Source: Taeniopygia guttata
Lineage: Eukaryota > Chordata > Aves > Passeriformes > Estrildidae
DNA: 64,000 bases
Direction of reading: 5' to 3'
Assembly: GCF_048771995.1 (NCBI RefSeq)
Contig: NC_133043.1
Coordinates: forward strand, 7,768,501 to 7,832,500
Shown: in pieces, positions 13,831 to 25,915 of the stretch
How the letters are laid out: every line of letters begins with the position of its first letter
Numbering within the stretch: position 1 is the first letter of the stretch
Translations under genes and position numbers: made by a program
Notes under the pieces: model-generated
What the model was told of the DNA's origin: nothing
Seen by the model: the letters and a program-made list of their open reading frames with translations, nothing else
Databases searched by the model: none

Positions 13831-14428
13831 CTGTGGCAGCATCCTCAGGAAAAAATCCAATTCCTTCCTGGCATCTCTGGCTTTGACTCGCTTCCAGAGC
13901 ATCTTCCTTTCATGAAACAGAGCAGCTCAGCAAAACGTAGCAATAATGTGCTGTTTTCTATCCCACTGCTCAGCGAGGAGCCTCTGGGGATGGCAGGGGA
14001 GGAAAGGGACCTCAGAATAGTGGCAGCCACTCTGTGCAGTTGGAGAAGCTTTCCGGAGCACAGAAGTCCCAAATAGAGCAAACGTTCCCCTTCCCATTCC
14101 TGTTCCAAGGAAAGGGCTCGGGTGAGGGCAGTGTGGGGTGCCCTGTGTTTCTGTTTGTTTGGGAATAGCTCCCAGAAGCTGCTGGGAAGAGGCAGGAGGA
14201 TTCAGAGAGCCCAGGACCTCCCTGGTCACACCCTCCTGGTTTGGCATCGATTGCTGCATCCCAACAGGGCATTGGCAGATGCTGGGCATGGGGGAGAGGC
14301 AATCTCTGATCACCTCACCTGGGCCAGAGAGAGAAATCCTAAAATCACTGCATCTCCTCTGGGAGAGGCAGCGACATTCCAGCAGCCAGGCTGGCTCCAG
14401 GGGCTGAGCTGGGTTAACTCTGGGACAC
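13831..14428. other. Intergenic, no gene seen
   Basis: Lies between two LTR copies. It may be the diverged remainder of the first, but I could not match it. Confidence 0.5.
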
Positions 14429-14877
14429 TGGTGCCTTGTGGAGGCTGCCCTAGAGCAGAGGCTGGACAGAGTTAAAGAATAAATTAGGGATTTATTCAAA
14501 GGATCTCCTCCATGGATCCACCTTGGGCAGCACCAGAGCCCAGCCAGCACTGCACCAAAGATGAACCAAAATGGTCACAAAAAGGACACGAGGTCTCTCA
14601 CTTTGATCAGTTCTGCTCCATTGGCACATTGGAGTTCATTGTCCCATTCCAGCTTCAGCCCAGGCAGTCCCATCCTGCTTGTTTTTCTCTCTCCAGCCCA
14701 CGGTGTTTGTGCTCCTGGGGCTGAGATTTGGATCATTTGTCCTTGGTGCCCAGCTGGAGCAGGAATTGTTTTTCCTACTCTGTGCAAAGAGCTCAGCATC
14801 CCTCCTATGGAGCCCAGACCCACACACTAAAGCAGCACAGAACGTGAAAAATATAAAAGCCAAACCTGAGGCATCCA
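14429..14877 (-). mobile_element. Solo LTR, inverted partner of 25456-25915
   Basis: The minus strand starts TGGATGCCTCAGGTTTGGC and ends CACAAGGCACCA after a TTTGAATAAATCCCT polyadenylation block. It follows the 25456-25915 copy nearly base for base over long stretches. Confidence 0.85.
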
Positions 14878-14885
14878 CACAAGGT

Positions 14886-14920
14886 TCCTAGAGGTCTCTT
14901 CCAACCATAATGATTCCATG
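14886..14920 (+). mobile_element. CR1 3'-end remnant
   Basis: CTAGAGGTCTCTTCCAACC followed by ATGATTCCATGG is the CR1 tail. Only about 35 bp lies right after the LTR, perhaps because the LTR disrupted an older CR1. Confidence 0.55.
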
Positions 14921-17012
14921 GCTGGCCCAGGGCTGCTCCAGACCCTCCTGCCTGGGGACAGCCAAGGGACAGGGACACTCATGCCCACAGCCCCAGGCTC
15001 TGTGCTGACCCCCAGGACCACCCCAGGGGAGGCAGGGCAGTTCTCCAGCCCCCATTGGAAGCTCAGTGCCTGTAGTGGAGTGGGACCACACAGAGCTGTG
15101 CCTGCCCTGTCCCCTCCATCTGTGCCCTGCCCTGGCTCCAAAAGGACACCTGAGCATCTGAGCTTCAGCCGTTCTCCTCATCATCCTCCTGCCCCCAGGA
15201 AGGTGAGGGGATGCCTCCAGCCAGCACAGGGAAAGGTGCCTGGTAGCCAGGGCTGTGGATGGGATAATGGAAGCATGATTTGGTGTCTGGGAGGGGTCAG
15301 ATGCCCCTCTGCACCTCCCCAGGAGGGAGCAGAGCCACAGCTGGGTCTGCTCGAGGAGCTGCTGCAGCTTTTGGTGCCTGGCCAAGCCCAGCTCAGTCAC
15401 TTCCAAGTTCTTCCACGGCCTTGTTAAACCAAACTGGGCATCAGCTGAAAGCAGCAGCACCAGCACCAGCTGTCCCAGGTCCCACACCAGCCTTGTTTGC
15501 CGTGTGAGGCACCAGCTCAAGGCTTTCTTTGTCTTGCCAAGAACAAGTGCTAAGGCAAAGCACGGGCCTTGTGCTGCCAGGAGGTACAAATTGGCACCCT
15601 TTAGCCATCCCAAAATAACCCAAACCTGTTTGACATAACAAGGTGATTAAACCAGTGTGAGAAATTCTGCTGCTCCAAGCCAACAGGACACGGTGACACA
15701 AAACGAGTTTCAAATCTCAGCTCAGTCAGGGGAAGGATGCAGATGGTTTTGGGGATGGGGACATCTGCATGGGCCTCCCAGAGCTCACTGTGCCATGCCA
15801 GCAGTGCCAGGCCGGGGCAAACAGGGGGTCTGCATTTACCCACAGCTCTGAGGGCTGGGAAAACACAGAGATTGCCTGATTTGCCTGATTCCACCCATTT
15901 CAGCCCCACAACTCATTAGGGCGTGCGAGGACACTGCTGCCATGGTTCAGTGACCTGCCACCCCCTCCCACAGGCACTGCCCACACGTTCTCCTGCTGCC
16001 ACGCTCTGCAGTAGGAGCTGGGTGTGTTAAAGCTGCTGTTAACACAGACAGGTTGGGTTCTGTCAGTGAGGAACATTTTGGCACACAGTTTTTGCTTCTG
16101 CCTCACCAGGCAGGGGGAAAAAAAAAGCCAGGAAGATGCTGCACAGCACATGGATCTGGTATGAAAGGGAGGGAATTTGCCAGGATGGTGGGAAGCAGCC
16201 ACACAGGGTCCCAGGCTGGAGCAGGAGAGCAGCTCCATCAGCTCCACTGATGTTCCACAATGCAAGAGAACATCAGCCAAGTGTGAGCTCTGTGAGAGCT
16301 CCAGAATCCAACCTGCTCCCACCATCAGCTGCCCCAGGAGTTCCCCAGGATCCCTGGGGACATCCCAGACCCCCCCAGCCCTGCAGTGCTCGGGGAGACC
16401 TTCAGGGACATGCAGAGCTCAGCCAGGCCATCTGCCCACATCCCCCTGTGCAGACACTTCCAGCAGACTCTTGATGACCTTCAGGGCTGTCTCTGCTTGG
16501 CCAGCTCTTGTCTGGATGATTTGGAGCCTCTCTGGTGGCTGCCATGCAAATGGAGGGATGGTAAATCTTTGGCCAGCAGTAATTCCCAGCCAGACAGCGC
16601 AGGGACTGAAGATAACCAAGGGGTTTGAAATCCAATAGTCCCTAAACACTTTCAGGTGCTGCCTTTGCCTTTCTATCTTCAGGCTTCAGGGACAAATAAT
16701 TCCTTACAATCTGTGTTCCCAGCTCCTCTCGCCTGAACTCGGGAGAAGGATTTCAGTCAGGTCTGGCACAGCGCGCGCCCATTCGTCATAAAATTATTTT
16801 CATTCATTTATCTCCATTCTGCCTTTTCAAGTCCTTTCCTTGCGTGCTACTTCGGCCAAATTCCCAATTCCCTGAATTTATTATCACTATAAAATGGTTG
16901 CCTGCTCCACAGCATGACCTAGACACGCACCCCACTGCGATGCTTTAGAGGCCTTCGTCTGTTCCTATGGCAACTGGAAGAGAAGGCAAGCACTGCAGCC
17001 AGCACTGGGATG
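14921..17012. other. Intergenic, no gene seen
   Basis: GC-rich to about 16700, then a CpG-containing AT-richer patch (16740-16960) that looks single-copy. The 241-codon open frame on the minus strand (15613-14888) is not convincing. Confidence 0.6.
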
Positions 17013-17018
17013 GATCCT

Positions 17019-17190
17019 GCCTGGATGCTGAGATCCCTGTCTGGATGCTGACATCCCTACCTGGATGCTGAGATCCCTGCCTGGATGCTGAGATCCCTGC
17101 CTGGATGCTGAGATCCATACCTGGATGCAGAGGTCCCTGCCTGGATGCTGACATCCCTGCCTGGATGCTGACATCCCTGCCTGGATGCCA
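17019..17190. repeat. 20-bp minisatellite, about 9 copies
   Basis: The unit is CCTGGATGCTGAGATCCCTG with TGAG/TGAC variants. Because 20 bp is not a multiple of 3, all frames pass through it, which explains the repetitive open frames. Confidence 0.95.
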
Positions 17191-20100
17191 GGAGACCACA
17201 GCAGCGCTGGGGGGATGCTCAGTGCTGGAACAAGCAGGGCAGGAACACGTTTTCCTGGTGTTCTCTGTCCTCTGCTCACCTCCCAGCAGCTCTGCTGTGT
17301 CCACACCTGGCCAGGAGGATGTGGCAATGCTGGAAGAAGCTGAGCTTGTCCAGAGGGGCACAGGCTGAGCTGGGATGGGATGGAGATACAGGCACAGGGA
17401 GCCCATGGTGATGTCCAGCTGTGGCCCTGCAGGGCTGGTCACTGTGATGGTCACTCTGATGTCCACTCTGTTTGTGCTCCAAGTGAAACACCTCACACAA
17501 ACCCCACTCCCTCCAAAGCAGGCAGCTCTGCCCCAAAAAGCTGCTTCTGCAAATCCTACTGCCTTCAACCTGTTGATAGACACTGAGTCCTCTCCTTTCA
17601 TTTACTGATGTTATTCTCTTTTAATTCCTTATTAATCAATTCCCACATCAGCCACTCCATCAGTTTGCCCGGGATCGAAGTGGAGCTGACAGCCCTGTAA
17701 TTATCCAGGTCGTCTCATTTATCCTTTTTAAACATTGGCAGAAACCTCACCTGGGAAATCAGCGGAGCAGATTCAGTTCTTGCTTTTGACACAGACACGA
17801 TTTTGTTTTTCCTCCTGTGATGGGTCCCAGCCCTCAAGCCGTGGATCCTGTGGGAGCTGCCAAAGCAGCACTTTGCACACTGCCATGGGCCCCATCACTG
17901 TCTCCTGCAGCAGCCCAGCTTCCATTTCAAACTGGGAAAACAGCAGGGGAGGGCTCCCCATCCTCTCTGCAGCACAGGGCTGGTCCCTCTGAGCTGAGGG
18001 AAGGCAGCTCTCAGCTCTCAGCTCTCACTACACTGCACAGAACATTTCCTGAGCACCCCCTGCTCTGGGAAAGCTCAGCATCCTTTCCCCCATTTTCCAC
18101 TTTGAAAAAAGTTGTTCAAAAATGAATCAAATTTTAACAAGTGGGGCAAATTGGATTATTTCCTTCTGGAAATAAAGGGGGGGGGGGGTACAGATTTCCC
18201 CACTCTGGGTGGTCCTGACCTGATGTCCTCATGTGGCTCAGGGTGACAGCACACGGGAACATCCCCATGGCGGGCCATGGCTGTGGGCTCAGCCCCAAGG
18301 AGAAGATGATGGGCAGGGTGTGTTCCTTTCCTTCAGTGATGTTGGGACCAGCAGCCATCCCTCAAGGATTCACAGCTGCTGAAGTTTCCCTGGTCCTGCC
18401 CAGACTGAGCTTTCCCTGGTCCATCAAAACCCTGTGAAGCTGCAACAGCCTCCAAGAAAATGAGTAAAACAGCTTTTGCAGGCAGCAAACATCCCTGCTA
18501 GCAGCAGGTAACTCACAGTACCCATAAATCTGTGTGCAGTGTCTTCTGAGGCCAGGCTGCTTTAAACACCCATCAAAAGCCACTGGAGAAAGCCAAAGGA
18601 GATGGAGAGGAGAGCCAATCCTCTGGAGACGAGCCCTGGCTGTATGCAGGGGAGGCAGCACATTCACACAACCCCCATTGCCTCTGCTCCAGCTCCCCTT
18701 TGCTTCCAATTTTACACTTAGCAAAGATGCTGCTTATCCAGGCAGAGCCTCCAGCAACCGGCCTTTGCATCGTGCTGCAGATGGTGCAAAGCACTGGAGA
18801 GAGGCTTGGGAAAAGCTTCCCCTCCACTGGCAGCAGAGAGGGGCAGAAAAGCCTCTGCTCGCTGCCATCTGGCAGCCAGAGCTCAGGGAGCCAGGCCTGG
18901 AGGTGAAGGGGAAAGAGTTTCTCTGTTTTCTCACTTGTAGGAAGGAGGAGGAGGAGGTAAAACTGGGAGCTAGAACCTGTTAATCAGCCTGGCAGGGAGC
19001 TCTGAGTTGAACTGGTGACCTCTCCTCACCCCTGCCAGAGCTGCTCCCCAAGGGCAGGTGGAAATACAAGGATTTGGTGCTGGGATGCACAGAGCAGGTA
19101 TCACCAGACTCCATCCAGTGTTTGTTAAACCCCCTCTGGGAAGCAGCTTTCCACCAAAGGATTTGTGTGGGATTGCTGCTCAGCAGCAGAAGGGTTTGTT
19201 CTGAGCAGGGGGATACCAGGGGATGAGAAAACATGGCATTTTAAAGCCCAAAGCTGCTCGGGGCTCCCTGGCATTTCCCTCTTTGTGATCCTGGTTTGTG
19301 CCTCCCAGCAGGTCCCAAAGGCTGTGTGCCCTTTAATTGAGGGAGTCAACCATGGCATTACTCATCTATCACAGCACCAACTGCAGTTTGGAGAACCACC
19401 CTGGACACAGGCCAAACACCAAACAGGCTTGCAGCACTTCCACAGGTCCCTATTCCCATCACATCACACAGAGGGAGCCCACTGCTGCCCGAAAGGCCCT
19501 TAAAAAGCTTTGTTCAATACCTGTGTGGTTGTTAAAAAGCCTGGCATCGATTCTCTTTGCACATCCCCGCCAGCCCATCCCTCCCTGACCTCCCAAACCG
19601 CAGCGCTGGGGTCCCTCGGTGTGGCAGCACTTTATGTAACACACTCAAAATCCATCAAAACTCTGCAGAGGCACCTGCAGAAAGGGAAAGGCCTTCTGAG
19701 CACACCTAAAGCTGTTTGTTCACCTGATGGGAGGTACAGGGCACAAACTGCTCTCAGGGATATTGCAGAGTGTGCTCTGCAGCTCCTGGCACTACCCAGA
19801 GAACTTCCCAGGAATCCAGGAGCGCTCAGGATTTAATCGCTGCAGGGATGAGGCTGTGAAAAATAAATGAGCTTTGTTTGGTAGCTTCCTGCCACTTGTG
19901 GGAAACAAAGTGGTTTCAAACACCACGGCTTTTAAAGCTGGGTATTTTTACAATAAAGAAGTGAGGGAGATTTCCAGCTGACATCTGAGCAGCAAGATGA
20001 GCTTGGGAAGGAGATGGAGGCTTTGGAAATGCTCAGCCCTTCTTCCCTACCACAGCAGCACTGGGAGAGAGTGAAAGAGCCTTCAGCCTCACGGGGTCTG

Positions 20101-20718
20101 CATCACACAGCAGTGGGAGTGACCCCCATGAATGTCACCTCTCCGAGGTGCCGAGGTTTTGTGCAGGAGCATAGAGGATTTTGGGCAGGAGCAGAGGGGT
20201 GTGTGGGGTGAGCATCACCCCGCTCACCTCAGGCTGGCATTTGAGGCAAGATGAAGAGCCTCAACCCCCAGCAGGCAGCTGTGGATACACAGCCCAACAG
20301 CTGGAACAGGCATTTCCCTTATTTACAGCAACTTCCCGGGACCCCAGGTCGGAACTGAAAGTGCTTTTTGAGAAGTTATTTAGACCTCTACAGAGGAACA
20401 CACACCAGCTCCATAAATTCCAGCTGTGTCGAGGGCAGCAGGATCAGAGAACGTGTCCTGACCACGAATCCATCAATCTCTTCAGGAAAGAATCAATTTT
20501 TATGTGCTCGTAGCTGTGGGGATTATTGTTGACCTTGTGTGACCATAAATAGAAGGCAGTTTTAGCACAGTCCTGCTTTCATCTGGCTCCTCTTTATCTT
20601 CCTCTCTCTCTCCACTTCCCCATTTTTGGAAGGTAGCTGCTGCCTACTTTGCACCTGCCTACAGCAACCTCCTTTGGAAACATCCATGCATCTTCAGCTG
20701 CTAAAGGCAGAATCCTGT
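17191..20718. other. Intergenic, no gene seen
   Basis: Mostly GC-rich with a G12 run near 18178. No recognised repeat or splice-supported coding segment. Confidence 0.65.
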
Positions 20719-20940
20719 CAGAGAATCACAGAATTGCTTGGGTTGGAAGGGAGTCTAAAGCTCATCTCATCCACCCCTGCCATGGCAGGGACACCTCCCA
20801 CTGTCCCAGGTGCTCCCAGCCCTGTCCAGCCTGGCCTTGGGCACTCCCAGGGATCCAGGGGCAGCCCCAGCTGCTCTGGGCACCTGTGCCAGGGCTGCCC
20901 ACCCTCCCAGGGAACAATTCCTTCCCAACATCCCACCCAA
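20719..20940 (-). mobile_element. CR1 LINE 3' fragment
   Basis: Plus strand starts AGAATCACAGAATTGCTTGG, then GTTGGAAGGGA, CATCCACCCCTGCCATGGC and GTCCAGCCTGGCCTTGG. This is the reverse complement of the CR1 3' end. It abuts an LTR fragment. Confidence 0.88.
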
Positions 20941-20969
20941 CCCTGTGCCAGGGCCGGCCTGTCAGAGCC

Positions 20970-21310
20970 CAGCACATCCCTCTGGCTGCCCTGGCTGGCT
21001 CCAGACCCTGGCAGGGGGCTCAGAGACCTTGACAAGAAGTTAAAATCACCCGTGGCTTCAATTTTAGCCCTTGGAAAAAGCTGCCAATTTTGTATGAAAA
21101 ATTACAAGCCACAAGAGTTTTAGTAGTGTGATATTTGAATTAACACAGGGTGGAAAAACAGATTTTTGGGATTTTTAGAATGGGGTTCAAGGGGGTACAA
21201 GATGGAGGGATTTGGGCATGTCCTGGACTTCTTCTCTTTCATCTTGTCCTTCATGTCTTGGTGTGATGGTGACACTTTTCTATTGGTTTAAGGTAGAGAT
21301 TCACTGATTG
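20970..21310 (+). mobile_element. LTR fragment related to 3990-4581
   Basis: Shares the CATCCCTCTGGCTGCCCTGG start, the ACAAGATGGAGG block and the TTTCTATTGGTTTAAGG block with the first copy. It lacks that copy's 3' third. Confidence 0.7.
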
Positions 21311-22765
21311 ATGACCCCAGGATGAGCTGGGCTGCCCTGCCCTCCTCACCCAGCCCCACAGCTGCAGGACCCCAGGAGGATCAGCCAGATCCATTCACAA
21401 TCATCATTAACTCAGGAAAATTGGGACATGAAGTCAGAACAACTCATGAAAATGAACAATTAATATTAACAGTGGCCAGCCAAGGCAGTGGGCAGCACAA
21501 AGCCAGCCAGCCCTGCTGGTTCTCTGGATTCTCAGCCCAGGGCTGCCTTTTCCTCCTTCTCCAGCACCAACCAATCAACTGAATAAATGAGGAAGCAGCA
21601 ATTAACCTGGCCTCTCCATCCCAGGCAGCTTCAGAGCACAAGATCACCAATTATTGTCCACCCTCTTCTCATCTCCACCCACACCTGAGTCAGCCTGAGC
21701 TGCCCAAAAACCAAGGACAGGCTCTTCCACAGGGCAGCTGGGCCAGGGCATTGCTGTCACACCCTCTGTGACCTGGGGTTTTCCATTCTTCCCACTCTGC
21801 AGCCTCTCCCCAGAGCATCTGCCCTCATTCCTGGGAGCCTCACAGCAGCTTTCAGCTCTGGGATGAGCCACGAGGCTGGATTGTGTTTCCCACAAAGCAT
21901 TATGGATCCCCCAGGAATGAGGCAAGGCACAGGCTCTGTGAAATTACCGACAGAGAAAGAAAAAAAAAAATACATATATATTTTTACAGACCCATCTCCT
22001 GCAAAGGCAGGCAGGTCTTTGAAAGCTGGAATGCCTTGTAAAATCTGGGTCAGTTTTGTGAGATTATTTTGAAGGAGTGGAAAATCATTCTGACAACATC
22101 AAACTACCACATTTTGGCTTTATTTTTTTTTCCTTTTCCCCCCTCTGAATGAAGTGTCTTGGAATGACTTTCAGTTCTTTATAATCTAGTGAAGTTAAAT
22201 CAAAGTTAGAGCTGAATAAAAGGCCCCAGATGATTGGTGGCAGAGCTGTGAACTCTCTCTGTGCAGCCGGCAGGGAGCAGCTCATCAAGGCAGACAGTTC
22301 AATCACCCTTCCCTCTCCCTGCCTTCCTCCAAGCCCAGTTCCCTTCTCTTTCCAGCAGAATCACCCTGAGGAACAGAGCCCAGGGTGTTGTGTTCCCACC
22401 TGGGAACCGCTGCTGGCCTCTATGGGGTGGGAATGAGAAAAGATTTGCACTATGACAGAGCAGCAGCCCCAGCCTGACCCTGGCAGGAGGCACCAAGGGA
22501 AGGTCCTGCCACCCCAGAAGCCCCCACCCTATTCCCAGCAGATGCCAAAGCCACCATCCCACCTGGTGAGACCCACCTGGGGACGTGAATCTGTGTGACA
22601 GCTCAGTGTGAGAGCCCTGGGCATCACCAGCATTCACTGCTCCATGGAGATCCCCCTGGATCAGCATCGCCTCACCCCTTTTCCAGGAGTGACTGACCCC
22701 ATTCACTGCCCTAAACACAGCCTGAGCACAGCGGTGCCAAAGGGGACAACAAGGCCACCCCATGG
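21311..22765. other. Intergenic, no gene seen
   Basis: Mixed composition with an A10 run at 21960 and a pyrimidine-rich patch near 22120. No gene. Confidence 0.65.
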
Positions 22766-23130
22766 CACTGGGTCACCCCAGACCCTTCAGGGAGGGCAGA
22801 GGATCACCCCAGACCCTTCAGGGAGGGCAGAGGATCACCCCAGACCCCTCAGGGAGGGAGGGGATCACCCCAGACCTCTCAGGGAGGGAGGGGATCATCC
22901 CAGACCCCTCAGGGAGGGCAGAGGATCACCCCAGACCTCTCAGGGAGGACAGGGGATCACCCCAGACCCTTCAGGGAGGACAGGGGATCACCCCAGATCC
23001 TTCAGGGAGGGCAGAGGATCACCCCAGACCTCTCAGGGAGGACAGGGGATCACCCCAGACCCCTCAGGGAGGACAGGGGATCACCCCAGACCCTTCAGAG
23101 ATGGCAGGGGATCACCCCAGACCCCTCGGG
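22766..23130. repeat. 30-31-bp minisatellite, about 12 copies
   Basis: Unit GGATCACCCCAGACCCTTCA plus GGGAGGGCAGA, with CCTTCA/CCTCTCA and GGCAGA/GACAGG variants. GC-rich, with a strong strand asymmetry. Confidence 0.95.
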
Positions 23131-25455
23131 GGGCTGTAGCTGCCCCATCTGTGAGAGGGCCCCCACCCCAGGGTGCTCTCTCGGCCACCACCTCCAGCCC
23201 CCTCCCCGCACAGCTCATCAGGCTCTGCCTGTGAGGACAGCAGAGAGAGCAGGTGATAATTTCATTTCCCTTGCAAATGAGCCCACGTTGCTCCCCCATC
23301 CCCAGCACCTCATCAGCAGAGCCATCATCCCCACCCCACTCACTTCAGCTCATCCCCCAGCCCTGACAAAGCCATTCCCACCTCACCATCTCACTGCAGA
23401 CAGGTTTGCTCACCAAGAAGTTATTGCAATTAACTATTCCTATTAACAACTTGCTTTTCCAGCAGACATGGGTCCCTAAATCCTCACCCAGCACCAGCTC
23501 CTGAAGCCCATCACCGTGTGGATCCGTGCCTTAGGATGGGATAATGCAAAAGGTGCCCTGCACAGAAAAGGGGTTTTGTGCATGTGGGAACAGGGCTGAG
23601 GTGTGAGATGTGGGTGCAAGAAACTGGAAAACCCCAACAGGTCCCATCCCAGCACAAGGACCCCCCCCAAACCCCCTCCACTCCCCACAGGGAATATTTT
23701 ATCCCTGTTTCCCCACTCCTTGCCTTCCTCCATCGAGGCTTTCCCAGCCCCACTGCTACCCCATGCAGGGTGGGGGTCCAAAATCAGCCAGCCCAAAAGC
23801 ACAAGCTCTGCCAAAGCTCTGCTTTGCTGTATTTCAGCATCCCTGGGAGCTCTCCTGGTCTCCACAGACCGTTCCCATCACAGCTGCTTTAAGCTACACC
23901 ATGCTGGAGCACAGGAATTGAAAGCAAGCCTGAAACCTTCCCAAAGAACTCAGAGCAAAACCTGGGTGCAGAAAACTCCAGAAAACAAAGACTGAGAGCT
24001 CCTGAGTCCCCTCCTGCCCAGGGGAGGGGGGCAGGCACTGGATGGGGGTCACAAGGGGCAGCCACGGGGTGATGGTGTCACCTCCTGAGGATCCCACGGG
24101 GGTTGATGCACACACCCAGTGGCATCAGCTCAGATCCCAGCGGTCACCAACCTCCAGAGAGCTCTGAACTGGCTGGAAGCCCTGCAGGGAACAGAGAAGG
24201 AGCCATTTAGGGGGGGATTTCTTCTGTCCCCCAGGGCTCTCCTCACCCTGACCCAGCCCAGCCCCTTGGTGCCCTCCTGCACCTCTGCCCTGGATTTTTA
24301 AGGCACTGGGGAGCCCTGACACACCAGAGATGGGCTCCATCCTGCCCCCACCTCCTCCCTGCAAAACAGATGGGGACCAGGAAAAGCCAAGAGAGCCAGC
24401 AGGATCCAGCCCCACTCTCCTTAATTTCTGTTGAATAATTAAACCCTGGGAAGTTAATACTTTCTGCTTAAAAAACACCAATTCCAGTGTTTTTAATTAC
24501 TGTTTTATTGAAGCATTAAAAATTAAAGGGCATCCTGAGGTTACAGTGAACACGAGAGCTGTGTTCAGCCCCAGCAAGGGCAAGCTGAGCTCTTGGGCAC
24601 CAGCCCAGCACTGGGGGGGCACAGCCCCCCAGTGTACCCCCAAAACCTGGGGGTCTGGGCCACAAGCCCTGCCCAGCCCAGGCTGCCTCCCTGAGGAGAG
24701 AGCCCCCAAACCATCACCCCTGGGGCTGTCAGCACCTCCCAAACCTCCCCTCAGGGCACAGGGTGGAGATTTCAACTCCCAGAGGAACCTCAGGCCCCAC
24801 AGCCATCCCTGCTCCTGCAGCCAGGCTCAGCCCAGAGCCCCCCACCTGCAGCAGCACAGCCCAAATCTCACCTCTAACAACACTTCAGAGGCTCCAGGTG
24901 CTCCCACCCTTCCTGCACCAAGAAATGGGATCACTGAGCCCAGGCTGGCCCCATCCTACTGTGCCCAGGCCCCTGGGAATAGGGAATAAGGGCAGAAAGG
25001 TGATTTTAGTACTACAGCTGTGATGAAACCTCCTCTCCTCCCTCCCCTAGGTCTCAGGAGTTCCATCCCTTTGCCATCAACTCATCCCATCCCAAGAGGA
25101 GACAACCTTGGGATTTGCAGCCAGAACATCTCCTGGCCCTGCAGGGCATGTCTGGGGTGGGAGGATGCCCTGGCATGGGGCAATGCCCCCAGCCCAGGAA
25201 AAGGGGACACACCAGTGCTGTGTCTGACCAGGCAGGGCCACAGCAGGAAAGAAAGGGCTGGAAGTGCCAGAGAGTGCTCCCATGCCCATGGAATGGGGGT
25301 GGGCAGGCTGGAGAATCACCAGCCCTGGGGAGGTGCTCAAACCTGCAGCTGGAGGATCCCTCAGCCAGCTGCTGGGGAAAAAGAGGGGAAAGCACACAGA
25401 GCTGCTGGGGGCATTGGGCAGGTGACCCTCAGGCCCCCCACCCCACCTGTGCCAG
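23131..25455. other. Intergenic, no gene seen
   Basis: GC-rich sequence with many chance open frames and no recognised repeat. Confidence 0.65.
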
Positions 25456-25915
25456 TGATCCCTCAGGTTTGGTTTTTATATTTTTTCAGGTTCTGTGCTG
25501 CTTTAGTGTGTGGGTCTGGGCTTCTTATTAGGGGTTGGTGAGCTCTGCACAGAGCAGGGAGACAAAAAAATTCCTGCTCCAGTTGGGGACCAAGGACAAA
25601 TGATCCAAATCTCAGGCCCAGGAGCACAAACACCGTGGAATGAAGCGAAAAACAAGCAGGATGGGACTGCCTAGGCTAAAGCTGGAATTGGACAATAAAC
25701 TCCAATGTGCAAATGGAGCAGAATTTATAAATAAGTGTAAGACCCCATGAGCAGTCATGCATTTTGTGACCATTTTGGTTCATCTTGGGTGCAGCCCTGG
25801 CTGGGCTCTGGTGCTGCCCAAGGTGGATTCATGGAGGAGATCCTTTGAATAAATCCCTGCTTTATTCTTTAGCTCTGCCCAGCCTCTGCTCTGGGTCAGC
25901 CTTCACAAGGCATCA
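25456..25915 (+). mobile_element. Solo LTR with a 4-bp target duplication
   Basis: Starts TGATCCCTCAGG and ends CACAAGGCATCA, 460 bp. CCAG precedes the start and follows the end, as expected for a 4-bp target site duplication. It contains the polyadenylation block TTTGAATAAATCCCTG. No internal retroviral sequence is present, so it is a solo LTR. Confidence 0.88.

Noticed and set aside
14888..15613. 241-codon open frame on the minus strand
   Set aside because: No recognisable domain, ends in CR1 tail sequence, low-complexity composition, no splice or promoter support.
17012..17190. CRISPR-like regular repeats
   Set aside because: Units are contiguous with no unique spacers, in a vertebrate genome; this is a minisatellite.
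22608..23234. Repetitive protein with a DHPRPLREG motif
   Set aside because: It is a direct translation of the 30-31-bp minisatellite; several frames stay open because stops are absent from the unit.
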